Below, piece after piece: positions 45,949 through 56,700 of a stretch of DNA of 64,000 bases (positions are counted from its first letter, which is position 1; each line of letters starts with the position of its first letter). Where the stretch lies: contig SSNU01000286.1 of assembly GCA_012064415.1 (NCBI GenBank), forward strand, positions 1 through 64,000, given 5' to 3'. The notes under the pieces were generated by a model. It had not been told where the DNA came from and did not search any database. It saw only the letters and a list, made by a program, of their open reading frames with translations. Origin of the DNA: Gyrodactylus bullatarudis (Eukaryota > Platyhelminthes > Monogenea > Gyrodactylidea > Gyrodactylidae). A program made the translations under genes and the position numbers.

Positions 45949-47702
45949 CTAATGTTGTTGTGTTTGCTGGTTTTGTTGTTCTTGGACTGCTTTTTGTAAA
46001 ACCGAAAGGTCCCAATTAGAGAATACCTATTGGGGATGAGAAAGGGGAGTATTATTATCTACTTTTTTGAGACTAAAGTAAAAGAGGATCTCGGAGAGGG
46101 ATTGAAGAGACTCACAGAATCAGCGATCTGCTTCTTTTGAATAAACTGTTGGGGATTAGGAGTGTTTGTGGGTAAATTTTTAGTACTTTGATTACCATTG
46201 GAATGGGGGTTGTTACGAATTTGTTGGGAGGAATTGGGACCACCAAATAGGACACTAGCATTTGGCATCATGCTATTGGCATGTTGCTGCTTCATCAACA
46301 GGTTTTTCACAACATTGGAAGAGTTTTGTTGCTGCTTAAGTTGTTGCTGTAGCTGAATTTGTTGACTTGACTGCCCTAGTTTCAATATATTAAATTACAA
46401 ATGGTTATTGATTAATTTCAATTATTAGCCTTGAAGGAATTAGTCTGAATTAAATGCGTACGTAAATTCTCAAATTTTTAATACTAAGATAGATTAAGTG
46501 GATTAAATTATTTCTGATTAAATTAAAATTAATAATAAAATACTTACCAGTGGTAATACTGCCTCTGTAACTCATTTGAGCAGGTGGGAGAATAGAACTC
46601 GGACCGGATGGGCCAGAGTTGGCACTGGGCATATTTCTACTGCCAATCATCTGAGCTGTATGTTGGGAAATAGAATTATTTTGATTAACTGTAGTAGAAG
46701 TAAAAGATGTAGGTACTATCATACCTTGGCTAGAGTTTAAACTTCCGCAAGTAGGATACTTGACCATTTGAGTCAGGATGGCTAGATCTGCCTGGGATAA
46801 TTGATGGGGTTGCTTCTTCAACAGCTCCAGAGTAGCTTTATCTAAAATTTGAAAAAAAATTAAAACAATCGAATGATAAAAGTCAATATTTTCAACTGAC
46901 ATCTTGAAGCATCAGTGACAGAGTTGGGATGAGGGTTCTTTATTTGATGATTAACAGTATTTATAGAAGCCATTTGTGGAAAGTTTTGAGGCACTATTTG
47001 ACCACTTAAAGATGAATTTATAGGTTGTTGATGTTGAGTTGGAGGTATATCATTTCCAGACGAAAATTGTTGATTTGGAACAACATTTTTCATACCCATT
47101 TCATTAAGCATCATATTGGTTACCATTTCTTGAAAAGCCAAAGTTGACGCGTTTGGATTCTTCCCAGAAAGTGTTTGCTGAAGAACATTTGCAAATGCTG
47201 TAAGAGTCTGATTAGAATTTAATTGAGGAGATGGAGCAGTTTGTGGCAGAGTTTGAGGTTTTTCTCTTGAACTCGGAGCCTGTGGTAAATTTTGTCTATT
47301 GGAGATAGGATTGAACGGTCCTGAAGGAGTCTTGGAAAGGATTTGCTCAGTTTCTTGTTTGAGTCTCTGACGATTACAGGATTCTTCGTTAGCTATCAAT
47401 TTAAGACGTTCAAATAAATCATTTCTTTGAGATTTTAAGCTCTCTAATTTCTGACTAATCTCCGAAGCTTCTTTTTTTATTTTTTCGATTGATTGCTTAT
47501 CAAGAATAGCCTGTTTATGACGTTCTTCTCTTTCTTTCTTCAGTTTGTTAAAATATGCATCGTGATAATTACGTTCTGATATAAAATATTTGGATTAGAC
47601 AACTAAATTACCTTTTCTTTTATTCATTATGTACTTCTTAAGCTTTTGGTACATTGCTTGATTGAGCTTATTTCTCTCAAAATTAATAGGAGTGTTTAAC
47701 AT
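45949..47702 (-). CDS. GPS2-like NCoR/SMRT co-repressor subunit (Gln/Asn-rich)
   Basis: Starts MLNTPINFERNKLNQAMYQK (exon 47612-47702), then a 36-nt intron (47576-47611). A long coiled coil follows (KLKKEREERHKQ, KKEASEISQKLESLKSQRND, LFERLKLIANEESCNRQRLK). The arrangement of an ERxKLxxAM start, a Glu/Lys-rich helix and the block LESLKSQRNDLF-LK parallels GPS2, a subunit of NCoR/SMRT-HDAC3 complexes that uses this helix for assembly. Downstream exons (about 46550-46850, 46118-46375, 45949-46027) are Gln/Asn/Pro/Ser-rich and end VFSNWDLSVLQKAVQEQQ with a QH tail. One intron appears to use a GTCAGT donor. Assignment rests on the N-terminal third only; another coiled-coil, Q-rich nuclear protein is possible. 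Confidence 0.55.
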
Positions 47703-48523
47703 AGTGAACAATTGCTATTGTAGAATTTGTAAAGAAGAAAACTTAATATTATTAACTTGATAAATTCGTTATTTATAAAAATGGGATTAAATTTCTGCAA
47801 GTTCTGAAACTATTAAAACACATTCTTACATAATCATTCCCATTGTGTTTATCTACGAATTTAAATTTTGAATCCTACATTTAAAATTTATTACAAAATA
47901 CTAAAAGATGAACATAATATGAATTAAGGTTGCCGAAATGAAATAAATTATTATATACTTGATATATAATTTATATAATATAAATCATATTTTATTTACC
48001 TATATGACCATAATCGAATTAAAACTTTCTTCTTGAAAGAACATTCCTTATACACTGAATAGTAATATAGTAGTGAAAAATGTCTATAAAATATTAAATA
48101 ATATAGATAATTGTCTCTGGGTTGATTTTATAATTTATGAATGAATTGTTATTATTAACATAAGCGTAAAATTACAAGCTTCGATTCGATGTAATTATCA
48201 ATAACTTAGTAGTCGATTCTCATTGGTCAATTCAGCTGCCAATTAAAATCGAATAAAATTGAGTAAGAATTTAGTGGTCATTTTAAACTAAACCATGCCT
48301 GGCATGCTTTATCATTGTGACTATATTCCTTAGTTAGTTTTTGTAGTTGATTTTATCATATTTTTCTAGCCTCTCAATACTATACAATGGCTCATAATTT
48401 TCATTGGATTAATGATTTTTTGTGAAAGTCTACTTCAATTATGCCTGACTGAAAACCTGACTCTAGGTCCTTGAGGATTAAAATAGTTATTGAAAACCGT
48501 GAGTCAAATATCTTTTATATCTA
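47703..48523. other. A/T-rich spacer
   Basis: 821 bp upstream of the GPS2-like start. No ORF or repeat that I can support, other than long A/T stretches near 47950-48000. Confidence 0.4.
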
Positions 48524-48961
48524 TTAGGGTAATACAAAATTTTATTTTACCCGAACATTGTCTTATGCCTTAATCAAAAATTGACGTTTCAACCATTAAA
48601 ATCACATTTTTGAAAGTCGAAATTTTTCATGTTCTGATATACAAAAATCCCATTTTCCCTAAAATCATCAAATTTTACAAATTTTCTTGGACTTTCTTTC
48701 AACAATGTTGAACCAACATGTAAAAAAAGACTCAATTTTTACAAATAAGTCCTATTTTTATTCACAATAATGAGAAAACTATTCAAAAAAAATTCATTGA
48801 AAAAATCATGGCGCGTGTTCAAAAATTGGCATTTTCAATTGAAATTTTGTATATCAGAACAAACTCGAAAACGTATGGCTTTATAGGGAAAAATGCTTAA
48901 TTTTGAAAATGAGTTTAAGGCTAGTAAAAGTTGAAAAATAGAAAAAAAAGACCTACTCTAA
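48524..48961 (+). repeat. MITE copy B
   Basis: 438 bp. The left end TTAGGGTAATAC and the right end CCTACTCTAA form an imperfect terminal inverted repeat. TATCTA stands on both sides, so the duplication could be TA or TATCTA. Internally, TTCTGATATACAAAAA and TTTTGTATATCAGAACAAA are inverted. Two other copies are at 36358-36818 (inverted) and 19265-19452. No coding capacity. Confidence 0.82.
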
Positions 48962-49146
48962 TATCTATTAAACTATATTTTTAAGAATAAACACAAATTC
49001 TATGGAGAAATTAGCTTGATTTGAGTAATTTATAAAATCTTACTACTCGTACTATGTTTGAGTTAAAATTAACCGAGTTATTGATTTAATTTCAATCTAA
49101 ACCAACACTAAAATTCTTTCAAGCTTTTGATTTTCCTCGATTTTTC

Positions 49147-50864
49147 TTAACCCTTGCATGCAAAATCATGAAAATTACATATTTTACAAATGGGGTCTTT
49201 TAGACCCCAAGTGGAGTTTTGTATATTTTTAGTTATTTCTCACAATTAATTTTGCAAGTATGAAATGTAAAATATTGTTGTACAAAGGATTTTATTCATG
49301 ACAATTTTCATCTATTTGTAGATCTTCTACATGAGTAATTAGTTACAAGTTGATCTAACGTGTCTACACCTCCTTTGGTTTCGTTATAGTATTGAATAAT
49401 CTCCGGCTTAGGTCCACTGTCATCTGGATTTTGGTGTAATGATGACATGATGACAACTGGTTTGTTTTTCTTCTCTGCAAACCTGAGAATTGCGACTCCA
49501 TTACTATATATATATTGGATTGTATCAGGATCAATATTTTTGCATTGAAATGATCCGGGTAAAAACTTCCTATTCTTCCGGCATGTACCCACTATGGCTG
49601 TACTGTTAGCTTTGAGATTTTGAGCAAAATCATATGATGTGAAAAAAATATCACATGTAACCGTCCTACCAGCGTTTAGAAACGGATGAATCAATTGCTT
49701 CAAAACTCTTGATCCTTGACCAACTTCTTGAGCATCGCCGTCTTTCCCTATGTAAATATCTGCATTACATATGTAGGCTGTTTTTGCATCACATGCCGCC
49801 CAAACTTTAATTCCATATTTACCCGGCTTGCTCTTCATATAAACTCTCAATGGAAATCTGCCTCGGAAGGAAATAAGTTGTTCATCAATAGTTATTTGCT
49901 CTGAGGGAATATATGCTTTCTGGCAATTTGAAATAAACTCTTGGAATATCATCCTTATTGGAGCAAGCTTGTCTCTATTTTGCCCAATGTTTCGTAATGA
50001 TTTATTATCAAATCTTATGTATTGTTTGATAATTTTAAACCTTGAATTGCTCATTGAATCTTTGACAATCTGTGCTCCAAATTTATCTCCCCACAGTTCT
50101 TCCAGCTGTATATTCTTTTGCTTACAAACTCCAAAATAGAGAGATATTCCAATCCACCTACGAATTTCGTCATTTTGAATTTCTGAGTTTTTGCAATTCA
50201 TGCTCCTCATGTATAAATTTGTATACTTGGTAACATTTTCAATGATATAATCACTTATGAATAAGAAGAAAAAATCCGCTTGGTTCACGCACCTTTTTGA
50301 GATCTTAGTAAGTCCACTGGTAAAATTGACCACATTGTGAATAGGGGTTTGACCTTGATATGGTCGTGTATCCGAATAAACAATTCCACCACACTTAGAG
50401 AGATAGGCTGAATTGGCTGGGATAATATTTGCCTGTTCATCGTCTATTGAATCACTTTCATACTCTACATGATCTTCTTCCAAGCTATCATGAAACTCTT
50501 CATCAGTCTCAATATTTTGAAAATGCTCTACTTGTAGAGCGAGAGCTAAAGTTCTGTTACCTCTCTCCATAAATGAAATAATGATTCTATACTAAAAAAT
50601 AAGTTTTTTTTGTCCAAACAATCCTGTTTTCTATTAAGAAACAGTTTTTTAGACCCCATTTATCCAATGTGTTACCAATCAAAAAACAGCCACTAACTCG
50701 ACGACCAAATGTGATATAACTTCAAATTAAGTAAAAAACTGTTTGTTATTCTTATCTTGAAGCTATATTAAAAATTCATACAGAAAAATTGTGAAACAAA
50801 AAAGTTATAACCATTCAAAGTTGCCCTGGGGTATAAAAGACCCCATTTTGTATGCAAGGGTTAA
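49147..50864 (-). mobile_element. piggyBac-like element PB2 with TTAA ends
   Basis: TTAA at 49147-49150 and 50861-50864. Inverted ends TTAACCCTTGCATGCAAAAT and TTAACCCTTGCATACAAAAT differ at one base. GGGGTC-n-GACCCC hairpins lie just inside both ends (about 49192-49208 and 50828-50844). It carries one long transposase ORF on the minus strand. This is the best-preserved copy in the window. Confidence 0.95.
49308..50570 (-). CDS. piggyBac transposase, open but C-terminally short
   Basis: DDE/D transposase of 420 aa in one frame. An acidic N-terminus (EDHVEYESDSIDDEQ) is followed by the piggyBac domain: RRWIGISLYFGVCKQKNIQL, ITIDEQLISFRGRFP (first catalytic Asp), SKPGKYGIKVWAACDAKTA, VTCDIFFTSYDFA (second Asp; family CDN is CDI here), VGTCRKNRKFLP and KGGVDTLDQLV (third and fourth Asp). 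The ORF stops right after SCRRSTNR. That removes the roughly 100 residues with the final helices and the Cys-rich C-terminal DNA-binding domain present in related copies here. Either a deletion or nonsense change has ended it. It is probably not fully functional. Confidence 0.9.
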   Translation of the reverse strand: MERGNRTLALALQVEHFQNIETDEEFHDSLEEDHVEYESDSIDDEQANIIPANSAYLSKCGGIVYSDTRPYQGQTPIHNVVNFTSGLTKISKRCVNQADFFFLFISDYIIENVTKYTNLYMRSMNCKNSEIQNDEIRRWIGISLYFGVCKQKNIQLEELWGDKFGAQIVKDSMSNSRFKIIKQYIRFDNKSLRNIGQNRDKLAPIRMIFQEFISNCQKAYIPSEQITIDEQLISFRGRFPLRVYMKSKPGKYGIKVWAACDAKTAYICNADIYIGKDGDAQEVGQGSRVLKQLIHPFLNAGRTVTCDIFFTSYDFAQNLKANSTAIVGTCRKNRKFLPGSFQCKNIDPDTIQYIYSNGVAILRFAEKKNKPVVIMSSLHQNPDDSGPKPEIIQYYNETKGGVDTLDQLVTNYSCRRSTNR

Positions 50865-52410
50865 ACTATATTTTTATCTCTTTTAGGTCAACGTGGCTAC
50901 GATGAAGAGGAGCAAATTTAAATTCTAAAAATGACCAAAATCATCCAGAGAATACTTTAATTATTGACCCGTAAAGTAAGTGTCAAAATGAGCAAGAAAT
51001 GATTGGAATCTGTAATCACATCTGTTTTGTCTCAACTGAAATAATACCGTAACTACTCTTTAGGAATTGGAACTATAATCGTTATATCACCAGAATGCAA
51101 TTTGCTCTTATCAAATTCCCACAAATAGGTGCTTTAATTTTTACTCATCAGTTATCCGAATAAGAAAAATCTAAACGTTCGAAAGGCCATCATATCCAGA
51201 ATGAGCAATGTTATTATTGATAGAACTTTTTTATTTACCAAAATAGCTTATCTTGCCATTTCTAAAAGTAAAAAGACATAAATTGTGCGCATTTTTTAGC
51301 CGGTTCGGATGTAGATATTTATGTTAAACTTGAAATTCTTATTATTTATTCTTTACAAAACCTACCTAAATGAAAAATCCCACGTCAGCCTCTTTTGTAT
51401 AGAATTTTGTCATTAATCATTGAAAAATTTCAATTCTATCTATATTCATCCGATAAAACAAAAATGGAGTTTTAGAGTAATTTGATTGATGAATTACTAC
51501 GGCTGTTATTCTGAATATTCTGATATTTTGGTGTTTAAAGAAAGATTTGTCAATGAAAATACGTATTTTACAGAAGCATAATTTTCGACAAGTTTTTCAC
51601 GCTTTTGATATAAGCACTGCTGTATCCTCATTGAGGTAGATTTTTTCCCAAAAGGTGCTTAGAAAATTGAGTTGAAGTTGAGGATTTTCGAAATAAACAG
51701 GTAAATTTTCAACTTATACTTCAAATAGCTCAGAAACTAGAAGGGAAACTTTCCTCCAACTCGAGAACACTGCAAGTCGGGTTTTCAGTTTTTATCTAAT
51801 AACTCGAAAACTCTATTGTGGATTATTTTATGAAGCACATATCAGCAAAAATTCTCTACAAAAGTGGAAAATATTATTCAGTAGAAAAAAATAATGCTTG
51901 ATTTGTAAGATTGTGAAATTCATTTGATTTAATCTACAGTTTTAATATACTTTTTTTTATTTTCCAGTCAAAAGGCTTTGGATGTCCCGCCCGACAAAGG
52001 GAATGAATTCTAAGTTTAAACATTTTTCATCATTTCATGTCTGATTGACCACCTTTTGTAACTGATTCTCACATAAAAGTACTCACTTTTCTGACAAACC
52101 ATGAGCTCTGCATCTCATATAAGCATCCACGAACCTATTCGAAGGATTTAGCTGTATCATTCTATCGATTTATTATCTGAATCTAATCCTGTTACTGAGC
52201 TTACGAAACATTAGTTTCCCTCGGAAATATCCGTGATCATCTCATTCATTTACTTAGTGTATGGAATTTGCCAAAAATTTCTTTCAAAGTAATCATTTCA
52301 ATTTATCAATAATATTTTTTTAAAATTGTAATTGTTGATCAATGTTAATGACTTAAACTTTGGGCAAAAGTAAGGAAAGAATCCAGATCTAAGATTATAC
52401 ATCTATTTAG
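50865..52410. other. gene-poor spacer
   Basis: 1.5 kb between two piggyBac copies. No ORF above chance and no recognised repeat. Confidence 0.4.
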
Positions 52411-53471
52411 TTAACCCTAGAACCGAAAATCGAAAAAATCGTATATATGGTAACATGGGTTATTTTTAACCCATAACAAAATAAATCAATAAAAAATTGA
52501 TCTAAAGCAAAATTTATTTGAGAGATTCCAAGCATTTGTTACAAATAATAGAATAGTGATCTTTACAGGGAAATACCGTACATATTGAGCATTCTCTGTA
52601 GCCTTTACGATCTAATTTCCATGGACATAAAGAGCATCGTTGACTTTTTTTGGTCGATCGAATTTTCTTTTCTGGACTGACATTTGTATCACTCACATAA
52701 GAATCATCCAAATTTCTCTTTTTCCCAGGAATTCGTGTCATAATAGATCCACATAGATCTTTTAGGAAATTTCGTCTAGAACTTTTATGGTCTTTCTTAT
52801 AAAATGGAAACTTGATGCAATAAAAAACGTAAGCGTTATAGGCCCTAATATCTAGCATATTCCAGAATAGTGCCAATGGCCAACGCCTAGTGGCTCTTTT
52901 TGATGAATAATTAGATATTACTTGATCCAATGTATCAACACCCCTTTTGGTAGAATTATAGTACTGAATTATCTCAGGTTTTGTCTCATCATCACAGACT
53001 CGAAGATGTAAAGAGGATAAAAGTAGAACAGGCTTATTCTTCTTCTGTCCGTATCGTAAAATTCTTATTCCCTCGTGAAAAATGTATTGAATTTCACCTT
53101 CGTTTATTTTGGGAGAACAAAATTCTTTCGGTAGAAATCTCCTTGATTTTCTGCAGGTACCAACAATTGAAGTTTTTTTACTGATAATTCTTTTGCTAAT
53201 TCCATTGATGTAAAGAAATTGTCGCAAATAACAGTTCTTCCTCTGTTTTGGTAAGGTTGAATAAGTTCTCTTAAAACTCTTCCTCCCTGGTTTTTCTCTG
53301 GACCTGTCCCTTCTTTACCAATATATATCTAAGCATTTAGAAGATATAAATTTTTTGCATCACAAGCTGCTCATATTTTTATGCCATATTTCCCAGGTTT
53401 TGAAGGAAGAATATACATTTTGAATGGACATCTGCCACGAAAAGAAACTAGTTGCTCATCTATAGTGACTA
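52411..53471 (-). mobile_element. piggyBac-like element PB4, truncated
   Basis: The left end starts TTAACCCTAGAACCGAAAAT at 52411, close to the PB3 end. A GGGTTATTTTTAACCC hairpin follows at about 52457-52472. Similarity to transposase stops abruptly near 53471 at the residues V-T-I-D-E-Q, so the N-terminal half and the other TIR are missing. The sequence beyond the breakpoint is the unexplained mosaic region. Confidence 0.85.
52514..53471 (-). pseudogene. PB4 piggyBac transposase C-terminal half
   Basis: From 53471 downward: VTIDEQLVSFRGRCPFKMY, SKPGKYGIKI then a stop where Trp is expected, a second stop at the LNA-IYIGK position, and RTVICDNFFTSMELAKEL. A one-base frameshift near 53190 leads into TSIVGTCRKSRRFLPKEF, KRGVDTLDQVISNYSSKR and a complete C-terminal Cys/His domain (CSLCPWKLDRKGYRECSIC, DHYSIICNKC). 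It is related to PB3. The two stops and the frameshift make it a pseudogene. Confidence 0.88.
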
Positions 53472-56400
53472 AGGAGGCGAATGCTTGTTGAAAAGTGAAA
53501 TGGCGGCAACAATTCTACGAAGCCAAAAAGGGGGCATATTCTATTGCTCAAGGAGAGTTTTATTAGAGTGATGTCCTCGGTTGGATCTGAGATAGTTCTT
53601 ACTTGAACGAAATATCATTTGGATACTTGAGAAGCTGAGTATTTAACAGGTTGTACGTATTTTAAGAACAGGGATCTTCTCAAAGTTCAGCCTTGAGGCG
53701 AAGATAGGAAAAAATCATTTTTCTTTAAGTAATTTTGGTCAATATATCGCTTATGAAAGTTTTGTGTTCCACTGGTGGAACAATGGAACATGAAGAGTGG
53801 AATTCTTTCGAGCTTCTTACTAGAACGAAATATCATTTGGATGAAAGCTAACTCTTTATTTCCTAAAACTTGAATGACTCTGAATAGGATTTCCTGGTTA
53901 CAATGCCTCAATTCTGGTCTTACAATTACAATCCATGTTTGATAAGTCTGAGAAAGCCTTGAGCAGAATTTCAGAATCATTTGGCATTAGTTTATGAGTT
54001 CTTTTACTAATCTATTGTAAGCTCTCAGAAAGTATAGTGAATAAATTTTTTTTATCTGAGAGTATAGTTTCTTTGTGAGCTAATCTGACAGGGATATTGC
54101 GGGAATTGCATTATGAAATTCATTTTTTAATGAAGTGTTTGATTTTCCCAAGTGAAGAGGCCACGAAAATCTTTTTAGTAAAGTTCTCTTGATGCTGTAA
54201 GTAGGACTTAGGGTGTCAGGATTTCTAGAGTTTCTTCATCGTGTATTTCATCGTCGAACGTGATCATTAACCTGAGAGACGATTAGACTCTAATTTTTGT
54301 CTTATTTTCCTCTTCCTAGAAATTTTCTACTTTATAGCTTCTACTCTCGAATAGGAATACATGAAGTAGTTATGTTCAGCCCAATGTTCAGAGATTCTTT
54401 CACATGGCTAGATATAAAAAAATACAACAACTTACTGCCTACTAGACTAGTGTGAATTATTTTTTCTTCGAACATCTCACGAGAGTACTTACTTTTATGA
54501 AAGAATTTAGTACTCAGATCATGTTTTGCATATTTTAAAAGCCTAATAGTAATTCTACATTATTTCATTGCCCAATATACCACGGACGTGACATAACAAT
54601 GAAATCCACTATGAAGGCCTCTTGATAATAAGACTACCATTTTTGAAGATAAAACTTAGGATATCCATTAAATGGCCAAGACATTTCGGATTTAAGGGAT
54701 TGCGTAGCAAAAATTCATTGAAAATTGAGCGGCGATTTGGAAAAATCTGGATTTTTAAAACTGAATGACATAATGGGGAAGAATTTTCGACTCACACAGC
54801 TTCAATACAAAATAATGACCAATTCTGTAAGAAAAGTTGGATGTTAAAAATTTCACCCTACTCTACTGCCTACTATCCTTATTCATTCATCGGTTCTAGC
54901 TTGTCAAGAACGATGAGAGATTGAGCAAGGAAAAGATAAATCAACTTTATCTTCCGGTCCGTGTCTCTTCAGACTTTATTTCGCGCTTCAATCATGAAAA
55001 TTTTCCTATTATAGTCTATTTCAGTATATTGTTATGTACAAATCATCGAATACTATGCTTCATCATTCACTTGAGGTATTTTCCTCTTTTGTTTCGAGAG
55101 TTTTTTGGTTCTATGCATGGTTCTGAAGCATCATCTTTAGGAAAAGGTTCTTCTTATGAATTGGGTCAGTTATTTGGGAATATAAATCATAAAAGATACT
55201 TCTTAAGGTAGTCCGTAATTAAGAAGCTGAGTATTTAACAGGTTGTACGTATTTTAAGAATAGAAATCCTCTAAAAAAGGTGCAGATAGAAAAATCGGTG
55301 TATCCTTGGGTTTTAGTGCCTTTTAGTTCGAATTATTTACAGCAAGATTTGCAACAGTGGACTCTAAAACAAATGGGTACTGAATGCTATCCGTTGATTC
55401 TGTCGTGATTCCAATTATTAGAGACGTGCATTAATCAAGCAAAAAGCTCTTGAATCAGATAATTTGACTATCTCATATAATTGTTTAAGAGCGATCCCCA
55501 TACTCTTATTGTCTTCAAGTTCAAGACCTAATTTACTTGAATGTGTATTGGATGGATAAAGGATAGCTTATCCCTTGTGATTTGTGCAAAATATTCTTGT
55601 ATGAGCCTACCGGTGCATTAATTCAAACTTGGTATCAGTCCTCATTTACTTTTCAGGGATTAGAACGGATTAGAAGATTTTGATATTAGTTTAATGTGGA
55701 ATGTCCTAGTTTGGTATTTTCAATTCGTTTTTTCAATCGATTTTGCTCGGTTATAATTCAGATTTAGGATATTTCATTAGATAAAATTTTAAAATAGTGA
55801 TAAACTTTGATCAACATTTACAATTTAAAAAATTATTATTAAAATAAAAATGTCTACTTTGAAGTAACTTTGGAATTCATAACCTGGTTTCTGAAACGAT
55901 ATCACACTGGATAGGGGATTCTATGTTTTTCAGTCATGATCAGATGAAAGATTATTGAAATCATTTGGGTGGAACTGATACTTGACGCTCGTAATGATCC
56001 CTAGAATAATAAGTCTACTAGCGAGTTTATAGTTTAGAGCATCTCTCATGTCGGAAAGTGAATACTTAAAGTGAGAATTGGACTGCAATGAGTGTGGACA
56101 GTCGGACGTGACAAATATTCTATTTATGTCGCAATTCTAATGATTTAGTTTTTAGTCTCCATGTAGCGTGTTACCTGTTCAATTCCTACTAGAAGATGAT
56201 AGCTCAATGCATTGCTCAACTCAAGGTTTAAAACTGACGAGTAACGAATTGTAAAATTGAAGAGAAAGAAAAATAAAGCTTTTTTATAAAAATTATGAGT
56301 ATTTTAAATCGGAAACTATATTGAGTAAGAGATTATAATTGAGTTATGAGAATTAAGCAAAAATCTTGATTGAGATAGCAAAAATTGCAGCAAATATGTA

Positions 56401-56700
56401 TGACTTAGTAGTTTCAATCTTAAAAGATAGAATTGGAAATGTAAGGAACCGATTTGTAATTCGATCAGTCTTTGTAATGCTATTGTGTATCATATTTGAT
56501 TCAAGAAGAGGTACGACCCTTATTAGGTCCATATATCCTCTGAGTCTAATATTAAGACGGTACATTTTTTACGAGATTCAAGACAAACAGAAATGCAGAC
56601 CTTCGTTGGGATACTGTGCTGGAGTCTGCTATCGTTCACATTAACACGAGAAAGCCGAGGAGATATAAGGATTAGTTCCAAGCTTACACACATACTCTAG
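53472..56700. other. unexplained mosaic region with short internal duplications
   Basis: 3.2 kb with no recognised gene. A 37-bp block (AAGCTGAGTATTTAACAGGT through TTTTAAGAA) occurs exactly at about 53630-53667 and 55222-55259. ACGAAATATCATTTGGAT occurs at about 53607 and 53824. The texture differs by eye from the surrounding homopolymer-rich spacers. ORFs of 70-97 codons (for example 53687-53980 minus and 54921-55211 plus) have no recognisable domains. It could be an old organelle-derived or transposon insertion; I cannot decide. Confidence 0.4.

Noticed and set aside
53687..53980. 97-codon ORF considered as a mitochondrial or retroelement protein
   Set aside because: No hydrophobic pattern of mitochondrial genes and no recognisable domain; not listed as a gene.
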